This document shows, piece by piece, positions 37,701 through 42,214 of a stretch of 64,000 nt of DNA (position 1 is the first letter of the stretch; each line of letters begins with the position of its first letter). Both the position numbers and the translations under genes were made by a program. Origin of the DNA: Acanthopleura granulata. Taxonomy: Eukaryota > Mollusca > Polyplacophora > Chitonida > Chitonidae. The DNA is taken from assembly GCA_016165875.1 (NCBI GenBank), contig JABBOT010000005.1, positions 26,375,368 to 26,439,367 of the forward strand, read 5' to 3'. A model generated the notes under the pieces. It had not been told where the DNA came from. It ran no database searches and saw nothing but the letters and a program-made list of their open reading frames with translations.

Positions 37701-39373
37701 AAAGTTCCAATCTGATCTCAGCAGAATGACGTCATAATGCAAATTTACATTCTCACATCACGCACGAAGATACAACATCATTTAACATGTCACGTACATG
37801 AAGTCACGCTCTGGGCATTTCTCTGACAGCCTACAGCTAGACGAAATGCTGAAAACTTGAAAGTCCACAAAATTATGATACTGTTAGAATATAAATAATG
37901 ACCAGGATATTGCACTTTGAAGGCTGAATATCATAAATTTTGTTCTCGAGAGAAGTGGAAATGATAACCCACTCGACGCGAAGCGTCTTGTAGGTTATCA
38001 TTTCCAACTCTCACTCGAACGCTATGGAATTCAACCTTCACTGTGCAATATCCTCTATATATTTCTGCTCTGAATAAAGTTCTTGTGAACCATACTCCTG
38101 CTATGTGAGCATGTGTATGGTAATGCTATCAACACATTAAATTTTTAAAGGGCCAGAGAAAAGTCAGCATGACCTCACTGTTGATATCTGATAAAATCAA
38201 TGAAGGTATTTTCAGTTTTTAATGGTTTTCTTACTCACCAGGACTTCATTTGTGCGTTTTTTTCACTTTAAATATTTTATTTAGTTATGCATTTATTTGA
38301 TTGCTATTTAATGTCAAGCCCGACAGTTTTGAACAGGATGAGTGCCTTGAGTAAACCACATAGCCCAGAGTAAACCAGTGTCCAGAGTGAACCACATTGT
38401 CCAGAGTAAACCACATTTTCCAGAGGAAACCACTGTGCCATCAGTAAACAACAGTGCCCAGAGTAATTATCCATAATGTTCATGCAGAAGGTACCAAAGT
38501 GCCCTGAGTAAACCAGTGCCCAGAGTAATTAACCACAATGCTCATGCAGAGGAAACCAAAGTGCCCAGCACAAACCACAGCACCCATGCAGAGGAAACCA
38601 AAGTGTCCAGAGGGAACCAAAGTGCCCAAGGTAAAGCCATGAAACACAGAAACATATTATTAATGTCAGCTGATAGGTAATAAATATGACAGCTGTAAAC
38701 ATGTCAAAGAAATCAGTGTACTGTCTATGAGAATACATGTGTAGGAGAGTGATGAGCACAAATAAAATGCCATCTTCTGAGGATGGCAAAATAAAATGCC
38801 GAAATATTGAGTCAGAATGAAGTCTTCGTTTTTGTGGAGTTACACTACTCATGTATTATGTAAAACTCATCAGTGGCACTACTGGGGTCTGACAATATCC
38901 TCCAACATCCATTGACATCTATAATAAATATCTCTTGTAGTAATTACAGGCATATTAAATTCACACCTTGCATCAAAAGCGTAATAAGTAAAACATCTGG
39001 TCTGTTTGGGAATAAAGATCTATTGATCAATCAGTAACACCATGCTCGCTGACAGGTAGACACCATGCTCTCTGATTGGTAGACACCAGAGAGACTGAAC
39101 TGTACAGCAGATAAGGTACATGTATAATGTACAAACCAGGCACCTGCCAGTCTCAGTGGTGCACAGATATTCAACAGGGTAAATTTAAATATACATAGAT
39201 ATTAAGCTTTAATGTCTGACTCTCTCTTGAGCATAAGACAAAATTAGAACAAAACTGACATAAGCTTTATAACGTCCTAATTACTTCTTTTTGATGCCTC
39301 AATATATACCTGCACATGACATTTATAATGGTAAATAATGGTCTCTTATAAAACAATTCAACTCACCTTCCAT
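1439..39373 (-). CDS. LRRK1: LRRK1-like ROCO protein kinase gene, N-terminal 885 codons (16 exons; continues past left edge)
   Basis: Leucine-rich-repeat, Roc-COR family GTPase/kinase; LRRK1 relatives act in endosomal and receptor trafficking (family knowledge). Sixteen exons were joined by hand using GT/AG sites; coding lengths 7, 215, 202, 177, 176, 224, 194, 182, 136, 139, 204, 116, 101, 132, 165 and 285 nt sum to 2655 nt = 885 codons, with every phase matching and no internal stop. Order of domains: ankyrin-like repeats about residues 75-220, about 13 LRRs about 285-650, Roc GTPase about 680-885. Roc motifs: P-loop GKERRGKT (689-696, split over exons 13/14), DFPG in the G3 position (745-748), THVD as G4 (803-806). 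The ankyrin plus LRR plus Roc order and the QCFF segment after G3 fit LRRK1 better than LRRK2. COR, kinase and C-terminal parts are not in the window. The gene is intact where visible, unlike the transposons in its introns. Confidence 0.9.
1819..2282 (-). repeat. 70-bp tandem array copying the exon 15 end and its splice donor
   Basis: Seven units at about 70-bp spacing (marker segment near 1831, 1901, 1971, 2043, 2113, 2183, 2255). The unit at 2255 is the real exon 15 end. The six others hold diverged copies of its last 24 nt (the codons for DKWFRNIQ) followed by a donor position; GT is kept in at least four of them. Between copies there is a CTAAC-like stretch and an AG just before the copied exon segment. 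Confidence 0.85.
2258..2422 (-). CDS. LRRK1: LRRK1-like exon 15: Roc G3/switch II
   Basis: Acceptor CTATTTGTAG before 2422, donor CCAG/GTGAAT. Encodes LSVWDFPG (G3) and HQCFFTENTLYLLVWD, ending DKWFRNIQ. The last 24 nt and the donor are copied repeatedly in the next intron. Confidence 0.88.
2976..3107 (-). CDS. LRRK1: LRRK1-like exon 14: Roc P-loop and switch I region
   Basis: Acceptor TGTTTCAG. Starts RRGKTALVNALVG, completing GKERRGKT (GxxxxGKT). The donor chosen, GAT/GTAGGA at 2975, is weak but keeps phase 0 with exon 15; the exact end of this exon is the least certain boundary in the gene. Confidence 0.8.
3650..3911 (+). repeat. tRNA-derived SINE, full-length but diverged
   Basis: Begins ATGGCTCAGTTAGCTAGCGC (A-box-like), has a GAGTTCAAGT B-box-like segment, the shared core GCTGGCTTCCTCT...ATAATGCTGGCC-like, and the tail AATCAAATAAATAAAT. 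Lies in intron 13 of the LRRK1-like gene. Confidence 0.75.
4135..4235 (-). CDS. LRRK1: LRRK1-like exon 13: LRR-Roc helix and first half of P-loop
   Basis: Acceptor ATCTTGCAG before 4235 (a CAG further upstream at 4271 would break the phase), donor GAG/GTAAGT. Encodes GLLAFLRLKLRECEKCNRLK then LMVLGKE: the helix before Roc, the first beta strand and the opening GKE of the P-loop. Confidence 0.87.
7592..7707 (-). CDS. LRRK1: LRRK1-like exon 12: last leucine-rich repeats
   Basis: Acceptor TTGTTTCCAG, donor TTTCAG/GTACTT. Encodes NPNLTCVPNELAKLKDCDVI then DLEGCSIPASVIPP, the end of the LRR solenoid leading to Roc. Phase 2 in, 1 out. Confidence 0.86.
8471..8709 (+). repeat. Minisatellite, 32-bp unit, about 7.5 copies
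   Basis: Near-perfect tandem unit containing CATCGCACAGCTCCCTGCT, flanked by similar short sequences (GGTCCGCAGGGT and GGTCCGTAGGGT). It creates a long but meaningless open frame on the plus strand. Confidence 0.9.
9560..9655 (+). repeat. Short dispersed element with AAAGCCCGATT / AATCGGGC ends
   Basis: About 90 bp similar, in opposite orientation, to 16046-16145. Core is a hairpin, TAAAGCCCGATT ... AATCGGGCCCTTA. MITE-like; both copies sit in introns of the same host gene. Confidence 0.55.
10108..10311 (-). CDS. LRRK1: LRRK1-like exon 11: linker plus leucine-rich repeats
   Basis: Acceptor CATGACACAG, donor TTG/GTAAGT. A Ser/Lys-rich linker (QRTAKVLSVLRSSP) precedes PVLEFPSVLKDHL and the LRR LCYLYLNNNNLTSVP, then LKRLKILNLN. 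The VLEFP segment between linker and LRR matches LRRK1 layout. Confidence 0.87.
11084..11328 (-). repeat. tRNA-derived SINE, near full length
   Basis: Minus-strand copy: head GGCTCAATCGGTTAGCGCGG, core TCCCACCATAATGCTGG on the reverse strand and an A/T-rich tail at its low-coordinate end. Lies in intron 10. Confidence 0.8.
11629..11767 (-). CDS. LRRK1: LRRK1-like exon 10: leucine-rich repeats
   Basis: Acceptor TTTCTTTTAG before 11767, donor CCCAG/GTAAAA. Encodes LEALDLSHNTVSHL and LQELNLGYNCLSNTP. It is too short to stand out as an open frame, but it supplies exactly the phase (2 nt in, 2 nt out) needed between exons 9 and 11. Confidence 0.85.
12528..12663 (-). CDS. LRRK1: LRRK1-like exon 9: leucine-rich repeats
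   Basis: Acceptor TGTATTAG, donor CTGA/GTAAGT. LRRs TFLDLCHNGVLTVP and LKTLLLSHNSLTELP with the AQFW spacer between them. Ends phase 1; codon completed by exon 10. Confidence 0.86.
13796..13925. repeat. Foldback/MITE-like element
   Basis: Ends TTTCATGAAGTGCAC and GTATGCTTCATGGAACCAGG fold on each other; related copies at 57030-57155 and, more diverged, 36090-36215. Confidence 0.55.
14672..14853 (-). CDS. LRRK1: LRRK1-like exon 8: leucine-rich repeats
   Basis: Acceptor CTTTTCAG, donor CTG/GTCAGT. LRRs LTVLNVSHNDLELL and LRKLIANNNKLHKFP, ending PSPWACEL, a Trp-Ala-Cys stretch typical of this part of LRRK1. Phase 1 in, phase 0 out. Confidence 0.86.
15395..15588 (-). CDS. LRRK1: LRRK1-like exon 7: leucine-rich repeats and basic linker
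   Basis: Acceptor CCAAACTTTCAG before 15588 (chosen over a second CAG 8 nt further because phase 2 from exon 6 is needed); donor CCAG/GTACAG. LRRs ISEMYLSANKLLQLP and LKRLDVQKNSVQFL, followed by a charged Arg-rich linker (ERHRRFVARQREP). Confidence 0.86.
16046..16145 (-). repeat. Second copy of the AAAGCCCGATT hairpin element
   Basis: Reverse-oriented partner of 9560-9655; shares the GTGAAAATAA..TTTGATCA flank as well as the hairpin core. Confidence 0.55.
16424..16572 (+). repeat. 5'-truncated SINE, host of the Polinton insertion
   Basis: Holds the core from CACGTGGGAAAATCTGCCAG through ATAATGCTGGCTGCC and TGAAATATTCTTGAGT to the AATCAAATAAATAAATA tail. The Polinton starts directly in this tail; A/T-rich tail sequence resumes right after the other end (29459 on). 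Confidence 0.8.
16573..16835 (+). repeat. Polinton left terminal inverted repeat
   Basis: Pairs with 29170-29458 in reverse. Shared blocks: GGCGAATGCACC, TTTTATGTAGCCAAAAAAG, a G/C-homopolymer block, CAACTTTTTGGCAATTC and GAACAGGCATC. The repeat contains sub-repeats of a TTTTGGC..ATTC..ATGTA motif. Confidence 0.85.
17221..20633 (+). pseudogene. Polinton replicase: B-family DNA polymerase + SF1 helicase + HNH-like nuclease (broken)
   Basis: Successive frames of one ancestral gene. Polymerase part about 17221-19390: DMKACNP (motif A-like, 18636) and TIDSIY (motif C-like, about 19185-19202). Helicase part about 19395-20340: Walker A-like GGGGSSKT (19422-19445, the usual GKT altered to SKT), APTHRLAKE, motif II DEVC (19632), motif III GDQGQ (19710), a TIHLSQGLT motif V and LAVSRVEYL motif VI, as in RecD/Pif1-type SF1 helicases. 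C-terminal part 20364-20633: DRLDNSRGH and CLECNRKRG, an HNH/endonuclease VII-like pattern; the first zinc pair is CAAT, with one Cys lost. Breaks: several frameshifts (near 17440, 18250, 18860, 19060, 19780) and in-frame stops (for example 18525, 18618, 19909). All three parts run in the same order and strand with no intergenic gap, so I infer one polyprotein-like ORF. Confidence 0.75.
20634..21330 (-). pseudogene. Polinton rve-type (retroviral-like DDE) integrase, broken
   Basis: Would catalyse element insertion. Visible landmarks: NDDLLFIPQDK near the N-terminal end, LLQVDPGQQFMG (second Asp), RRGRVDIHRDQGIV then RFNRTLAKRLFGHQY, the stretch around the catalytic Glu. The codon expected for that Glu is TAG (21024-21026). 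A second in-frame stop lies after TYVAS near 21240. The C-terminal end (LMLYYLMAHSGDLYVGNF) looks like the chromodomain-like tail of such integrases. It converges with the replicase gene; their ends nearly touch. Confidence 0.8.
21337..21549 (-). CDS. Polinton small hydrophobic protein, 70 codons, function unknown
   Basis: Intact ORF starting at a real ATG and ending just upstream of the integrase. Residues 1-30 are Gly/Ala/Val-rich (VVSGLAMGYSRLGKMVFGG), the C-terminal half carries PPKLDFTPSDIGMVDRDVAL. I recognise the type as a recurrent small Polinton-associated ORF but know no function. Confidence 0.5.
   Translation of the reverse strand: MLVNALYHSPVVSGLAMGYSRLGKMVFGGAPPKLDFTPSDIGMVDRDVALAMATKDTLLKQGIIPVHIMK
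21579..21959 (-). pseudogene. Polinton small membrane-type protein, frameshifted
   Basis: The C-terminal part has a likely membrane segment GTPFIIGVAGLGGVYYMF followed by a Pro/Gln-rich tail. The basic N-terminal part (KKAAAGRAGATARKVKQE) reads in another frame, so at least one shift lies near 21870. Unknown function; could be a virion membrane or minor core protein. Confidence 0.4.
21975..22592 (-). CDS. Polinton 205-codon protein, function unknown
   Basis: Longest undamaged frame in the element. The N-terminal third is acidic (DRLDELIDEDAEAEPGQTE); the rest has amphipathic and hydrophobic segments (GVAMTKTIGQAPLQLYSGVV and MFLALLTAALTTA). It sits between the packaging ATPase and the small membrane ORFs on the same strand, so a structural role is a guess only. 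The ORF may have an eroded C-terminus. Confidence 0.5.
   Translation of the reverse strand: MVHITHSMRSVHQTIHQVNVDRLDELIDEDAEAEPGQTEREGAIGETGRSTSYQSAPRKACCAGSGWGQTKQYLGRALTVNQIDSLDEVKKLHAGHVARLGVAMTKTIGQAPLQLYSGVVSMFLPISPEKRLALAHDLEANPFVGHAIGSASWVIYHRYDMFLALLTAALTTARHFQFGQQCPRTMNDGREPEFFLEHQVISPEE
22709..23239 (-). pseudogene. Polinton packaging ATPase (FtsK/HerA, A32-like), broken
   Basis: Family drives DNA packaging into capsids. The P-loop region reads MTECGKALF, where the family GxxxxGK[ST] has lost its first Gly and the final Ser/Thr. The Walker B-like strand is PTLYIIDHC; FSGRHTQQIIWVLTQ fits the sensor/Q-rich strand of these ATPases. A frameshift near 22890 moves into HCKDRDSFEEC, and an in-frame TAG at about 22770 interrupts the final helix, which ends at TAA 22709-22711. 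Length about 175 codons matches short Polinton ATPases. Confidence 0.7.
23268..24499 (-). pseudogene. Polinton major capsid protein homologue, broken
   Basis: About 410 codons, the size of a double jelly-roll capsid. Recognisable blocks: VIVPGTVRLVFAITL, TVVQNLGRAVVKKTVIKISR, NEVLSIDDSN (24364 downward), DTLWNINLNV, KYALWLDL and ENASEGVTIQITKT (23400-23460), ending at TAG 23268-23270. Assignment rests on remembered resemblance to Polinton capsids and on position beside the ATPase, not on a search. At least four frame changes (for example near 24030, 23800, 23570, 23320) and an apparent short deletion before the C-terminus. Confidence 0.65.
24593..24844 (-). CDS. Small one-membrane-segment ORF between capsid and unknown gene
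   Basis: Contains EEKVALVILSVALGLALIW, a convincing single transmembrane helix, followed by a Cys/Ser-rich tail. No good ATG at the N-terminus, so the start may be lost or the ORF is chance. Overlaps the end of the neighbouring gene by a few bases. Confidence 0.3.
   Translation of the reverse strand: MQAALTPVSPRSPREHNEEKVALVILSVALGLALIWSHEMCPHSCVNDSTGSDNQGPSIPEELPWILVAACLASSQQTHVHPG
24829..25893 (-). pseudogene. Polinton large uncharacterised protein, broken
   Basis: About 350 codons from ATG 25893. Pieces in order: VTHYHVGRVEPSEIVGVDPS, AFEVTFQKVLECYTLP, VSYLVCRILEEIKAPLPQDD, AYDRRAYEQISTEFRVSPD, MSFQQTLYKFQIDF, then QFVASVENAIARPVNLPS and HAFGVDLYMVPSSMGLRIGK. Helical, no enzyme motif seen. 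At least three frameshifts (near 25630, 25440, 25200). Recurrent in Polintons of this sort as far as I recall; could be a virion or genome-associated protein. Divergently transcribed from the penton-like gene, 20 bp away. Confidence 0.5.
25915..26580 (+). pseudogene. Polinton penton-like minor capsid protein, three in-frame stops
   Basis: One reading frame of 221 codons from ATG to TAA, interrupted only by stops at 26023 (TAG), 26131 (TGA) and 26179 (TGA). It starts MFVTLSIVQQG and carries KGQYEVTLLG, then GYYTVCTLNKEVF and ISVHLDELSASKN, the strand pattern I associate with single jelly-roll minor capsid proteins of this group. The lack of frameshifts contrasts with the other capsid gene. Its stop overlaps the next ATG (TAATG). 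Confidence 0.6.
26580..27354 (+). pseudogene. Polinton uncharacterised protein downstream of penton-like gene
   Basis: Start ATG at 26580 overlaps the preceding stop. The first 19 codons (MDPVGPSCTSLVLMDLADL) are in a different frame from the rest, so a shift lies near 26635. A TG microsatellite (26703-26722) sits inside. From 26635 one frame runs to 27354 with a single stop at 26863. The best preserved part includes GGRYMIKGGPDTTSYLN, TFSFGELPPGNIIILDIIL and YVGKSVGIVIKILPRAN. Beta-rich appearance; no known motif. Confidence 0.5.
27406..27979 (+). pseudogene. Polinton last gene: helical protein with hydrophobic hairpin, broken
   Basis: Starts ATG GCG with a Pro-rich leader (ALDPALDPSAQP), stop at 27487, then charged helix KKESEDETDARDALYK, and after a frameshift near 27553 a hydrophobic Gly/Val/Ile segment (GPGVVGVRVLSTIIVVSITI) and a basic helix (KKHNEIRLLAESKLNLI). 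A shift near 27830 leads to DGKIPDTKFRLLLGEKNF. This resembles a recurrent Polinton ORF with two membrane-like segments and flanking coiled coil; role unknown. Confidence 0.5.
27980..28290 (-). repeat. Three tandem degenerate units with tRNA B-box-like segments
   Basis: Units of about 90-110 bp, each with AAGAAAATATCC, an A-rich run and CACACC[TC]GGGA[TC][TC]GAACC (reverse GGTTCAATCCC, a B-box). Lies between the last Polinton gene and the right repeat. Confidence 0.55.
28291..29169. other. Non-coding right part of the Polinton
   Basis: No reading frame with recognisable content. Besides the tRNA-like head at 28535-28590 it has a short palindromic pair around CCCCATGGGG (28321 and 28361). It may be a secondary insertion, since Polinton genes normally run closer to the terminal repeat. 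Confidence 0.4.
28535..28590 (-). repeat. tRNA-like head (A-box) fragment
   Basis: Reverse strand reads CTGCTTAGCTCAGTTGGTTA, a good tRNA 5' half/A-box. There is no matching cloverleaf 3' half at the right distance, so I call it a SINE or tRNA fragment rather than a tRNA gene. Confidence 0.5.
29170..29458 (-). repeat. Polinton right terminal inverted repeat
   Basis: Reverse partner of the left end, with CTTTTTTGGCTACATAAAA and GGTGCATTCGCC near the outer edge. Arms differ by substitutions and C-tract length, which suggests an old insertion. Confidence 0.85.
29557..29780 (-). CDS. LRRK1: LRRK1-like exon 6: first leucine-rich repeats
   Basis: Acceptor CTTTTGCAG, donor GGT/GTAAGA. Two clear LRRs: LVRLDVSHNCLEVLP and LEYLDVSNNRLREFP. 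A second donor 2 nt earlier (TTG/GTGTAA) would break the phase with exon 7; the GTAAGA site gives Val across the 14 kb intron. The Polinton begins only about 100 bp beyond this donor (29458). Confidence 0.88.
30017..30149 (+). repeat. 5'-truncated SINE copy
   Basis: Has TTCCTCCCACCATAATGCTA, GTATAAGTGAAATAATCAG and the AATCAAATAAATGAA tail. Intron 5. Confidence 0.7.
30720..31350. repeat. Minisatellite, about 22-bp unit, nearly 30 copies
   Basis: Imperfect tandem of CCATGATGCCCCTCTGCAGC-type units. Open frames on the minus strand (Gly-His-His-Gly-Cys-Cys style repeats) follow from the repeat and are not genes. Sits in intron 5. Confidence 0.9.
31719..31894 (-). CDS. LRRK1: LRRK1-like exon 5: last ankyrin repeat and linker
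   Basis: Acceptor TTTGCATAG before 31894, donor AAG/GTATAG. Begins ANSVEIIKFLLEKGAGIKGA, finishing the repeat started in exon 4, then a non-repetitive acidic/basic linker ending GEHGAHENK. The linker is shorter than I expect for LRRK1, so a small exon between this one and exon 6 cannot be excluded, although both join at phase 0. Confidence 0.83.
32648..32824 (-). CDS. LRRK1: LRRK1-like exon 4: ankyrin repeats
   Basis: Acceptor CCAATTACAG before 32824, donor GAAG/GTATCT. Contains FYAACLSGTLEMAVFWF and, at its end, LTPLQAACE, whose ankyrin repeat is completed by exon 5. An alternative acceptor a little downstream (after ATCGACAG, near 32802) would shift the frame and does not fit the phases. 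Confidence 0.85.
33250..33451 (-). CDS. LRRK1: LRRK1-like exon 3: ankyrin repeats
   Basis: Acceptor TTCTAACAG, donor AAAG/GTATGA. Encodes two ankyrin-like repeats: ELTPLQVACKYGCKSVVCLL and SPLYLATVNGHVPVVQELV, both with the TPLxxAxxxGxxxVVxxL pattern. Ends phase 1. Confidence 0.88.
33982..34184 (-). repeat. Degenerate SINE copy
   Basis: GAATATTTCACTTACAGACG, CCCACAGCCATCCGTAGGTT and GAACTCACAGC..GAGGCTCCTGGGTCATT match the SINE family in reverse orientation. Intron 2. Confidence 0.65.
35300..35514 (-). CDS. LRRK1: LRRK1-like exon 2: N-terminal helical region
   Basis: Acceptor TTTTTTCAG before 35514; donor GAG/GTAATT at 35299. It encodes residues 3-74, starting LLNTFVATLENGDKLEFW. The Leu-rich helix pattern leads into the ankyrin region: its end (GGDLNELDSE) runs in frame into ELTPLQVACKYG of exon 3, a normal ankyrin turn. 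Confidence 0.85.
37904..38053. repeat. Hairpin element, 150 bp
   Basis: AGGATATTGCAC at the left end pairs with GTGCAATATCCT at the right end; the inner TGGAAATGATAACC pairs with GGTTATCATTTCCA. A near full-length inverted repeat around ACGCGAAGCGT. Confidence 0.75.
38340..38640. repeat. Degenerate tandem repeat
   Basis: Irregular 22-30 bp units around GTAAACCA..GTGCCCAGA (for example at 38350, 38380, 38405, 38505). Confidence 0.65.
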
Positions 39374-39503
39374 GTTTGTGGTCTGTAAATTGCTTTGTGA
39401 ATGTACTCCTTCAAACTCTGTAATACCTTATCTTCACTTCAAATGTGTTCATACACGGACTTCCTTCTTGTCAAGAAATTCATATCTGGCCTTTTGACTT
39501 TCG
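39367..39503 (-). CDS. LRRK1: LRRK1-like exon 1: 5' UTR plus start codon
   Basis: Acceptor-like TTTTCAG precedes 39503, so one or more further 5' UTR exons may lie upstream. The ATG is at 39373-39371; the same frame has a TAA upstream within the exon, which supports this start. Coding is only ATG GAA G before a strong donor GTGAGT at 39366; the split codon joins exon 2 as GAC, so the protein begins Met-Glu-Asp. Confidence 0.75.
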
Positions 39504-42214
39504 CTGAAAAAGAAAATAACAGCATATGCACGTAAAGGGCCTTACTGGGACAGTCTGACATAAAGCACATAAAATCACGCCCAAGTAAGGTGCACTACAA
39601 CACATGTAGGTCATCAACCAACGGGAAGTAAATGAAGTAGGTCTGCATGAATGTGGGTCGCAGTCTGTTCAGCTAGAAATCTGTCCTTAAAATTCAGAGT
39701 ATACAACTGGATTGCCACTACAGTACAGAAAGTATCTATTGTTTACAAGTCAAAACCACTACAGGGGTCTTCTATGTATGAGCTCATGAAAGAAGTACAA
39801 TAAGATATTTTGGGTGCTTGCAACTTAGCTTGGAAAAAGAAAGTAACAAGATGACTATCTGAAGATTTTAGTGCTGCATCACACAGATGTAGTATAGAGA
39901 TTTTATTGATTTACTTGTAGCTGATGTGATGTCACTTTTCGACTGATCCCTCAATAGGAAGGCCTTACAAGGACTTTTTGGCAAAATATATGCCCAAATA
40001 TATATGCGAATGGGGCGGGGGGGGGGGGCGGACACAAATACACAGGGGACGTACTGGCAAATAATTCACCATGAAATTGAGCATCTGGGAAAAGCATCAT
40101 GTGTAAATGTGGTTTGACTTCAGGTTTTGTAGTACATGTATTTAGAGCTAAACATCATGCAGGGCTGATGAAGGTACCTGTACAAACATACTATAACCCA
40201 AAAGTTTTTATACAAGACTACAAGTACATTACTGATTTTGTCAGATTTTGACAGAGGTTTTCATCTTCAAAATATGTTCTCAGTTTGTTATGGAAGGCAG
40301 GATGATATGTTACCAGGAAAGTGTTTTTCAGCAGTTCTATTATTAAGCATATATTTCTTTTTATCTGCCTCTAACTGAAATACGCTTTTTCACGTCAATA
40401 TACAGAGCAAATACAGAGGATAAATATATGGTGGAACATTCTCGAGACACTGTGTACACCAAACTTAATGCTGCCAAAGATGAACTTTGTTGGTAAAGTT
40501 TACACTAGCCACTTCTGTTTGCTGCTGAAATTGACATTTTTTCAGGAACATATCATCCTACATGTATCTTCCAAATATCTTGCTAACACGACTAGAAATA
40601 AGAATCCACAGCTTCATGCAAAATGAGTAGCTTAGTAATGGAAGAAGTTTGACCTCAGATACAATTATAGTTGTTATTTTGCTCTGTACTTTTGTAGACT
40701 GATTGGTGTTCATATAACATTGGCCAACTATTAAACTGGATTTGTAATGGAATCTGCACGGTTTCTGAAGGAAACTGGACTGATGTCCTTTACTCTACTT
40801 CAGGACATACAGCTGCAGCCATGATCTAATCAGGTATGATGTACAACAGAAGGCAACAGGGCATCCAGGTATGAGTTTTCATTGTAATTTGGAAATATTA
40901 CATGTTGTATATAATATTGTATTTCTCCAAAAGTTTTACCAAAAAAGTGAGCATTTATGGGCAAACATATTTCTAGTAGAAGATCATCTCACCTTCCAAA
41001 CAAATATGGAAATCTAGCTAGGTGTCAAAAAATGTTTATACCAACTGTCAACTACAAAAGACGTTTGGGGTCAAAAATTGCCAGACCAATTTCCAGAACA
41101 ACACAAACCACAAAAGAACAAATAAAGTATATGAAATAAAACATCACTATGGATTCATCTAGACAAGCATATGGTCAGCAATTTTCACTGATGATGGAAA
41201 GTTGCAAGGTCTGTTCTAGGTGGATACATTTAATGCATTTTATCAGTATCCACATCTTGTACCATACCAGTTCTTTACTTGTTGACTTTTCTGAGATCAG
41301 CAGAACACTAAGAATCAGAAAAAATGGCTAACTCAGTCATGGAAGGAACAGCTTAAAAGGCATATAAACTCAGTGCAGGTAAAACAACCATTTACCAATT
41401 TTTTTTCCTAAGCCTTGGGTATTTATTTTTCATGTCACACCTGACACTGCACCAGACATCTGCATATGACCTGCAGTGTAGGGTGTGTACGGTCATTGTA
41501 TCAATACTACTAATCGTGTATACTGCATTCTCCCAGGTTTACAATATATACAACAACAAAATTCAATATAGATGATGACCATCTGCCCAAAATTTTAAGC
41601 ATAACCTCTCCCCCTTGACCCCCCCCTCTAAAAAAACCAAAAAACCCTCCAATAACAAAACAAGAAAGTTTGTAAATTGTATCCTAGAGCGATAAACACA
41701 TTATTTCTAATCAAAAATACAAAGATGCTGATTGGTACAACAGTCCCACTGTGTTGTGTTGCCTTTGCTGGACATATGTAATTTATCCATATGGCTCTGT
41801 TGTTTTTTTCTTATTTATCTTTCTCTCATCACAATACATACTACACGTACATCTAACAAAATGCCAAGTCTCTCCTTATCTTAAAATTTCAGTTAGAGTT
41901 TTAATTATAAGCTTATTTACAGAGCTTGACCATTTGTAAAGTACCAATGCGTTAAATGAGAGTCTGCGCTTTAGGTGAACAAGACTAGGTTGTGACCAGG
42001 TCTGGAGACAGCAATATAGGGGGTATTCTACCTTGAAGTGTAAGGAAATAAACGCCTGATATATCTATTGACTTTCTCAACATTTCTCCCCAACTCACTA
42101 TGATTCAGAAGTCATCCAAAGACAGTCTCCTAACTTGTGACTGACTGACTCTAAAAAGGGTTTCCAAAATTCAAACAAGGCATGAGCTATACTGTCCACA
42201 GAATTACAAAGGGA
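39504..42214. other. 5' flank of the LRRK1-like gene, no gene seen
   Basis: A/T-rich sequence without convincing exons. Upstream 5' UTR exon(s) and the promoter should lie here or beyond but cannot be placed. A 16-base G tract sits at about 40012-40028. Confidence 0.45.

Larger units (their letters stand above)
35515..39366 (-). other. Intron 1 of the LRRK1-like gene
   Basis: No coding content. Holds a diverged foldback (36090-36215, GGGCCCACTTGCACAAAG end), a short SINE-like or A/T-rich repeat near 37320-37510, a hairpin element (37904-38053) and a degenerate tandem region (38340-38640). Confidence 0.6.

Noticed and set aside
38529..38852. 107-codon minus-strand ORF
   Set aside because: Largely within the degenerate tandem repeat of intron 1; no domain.
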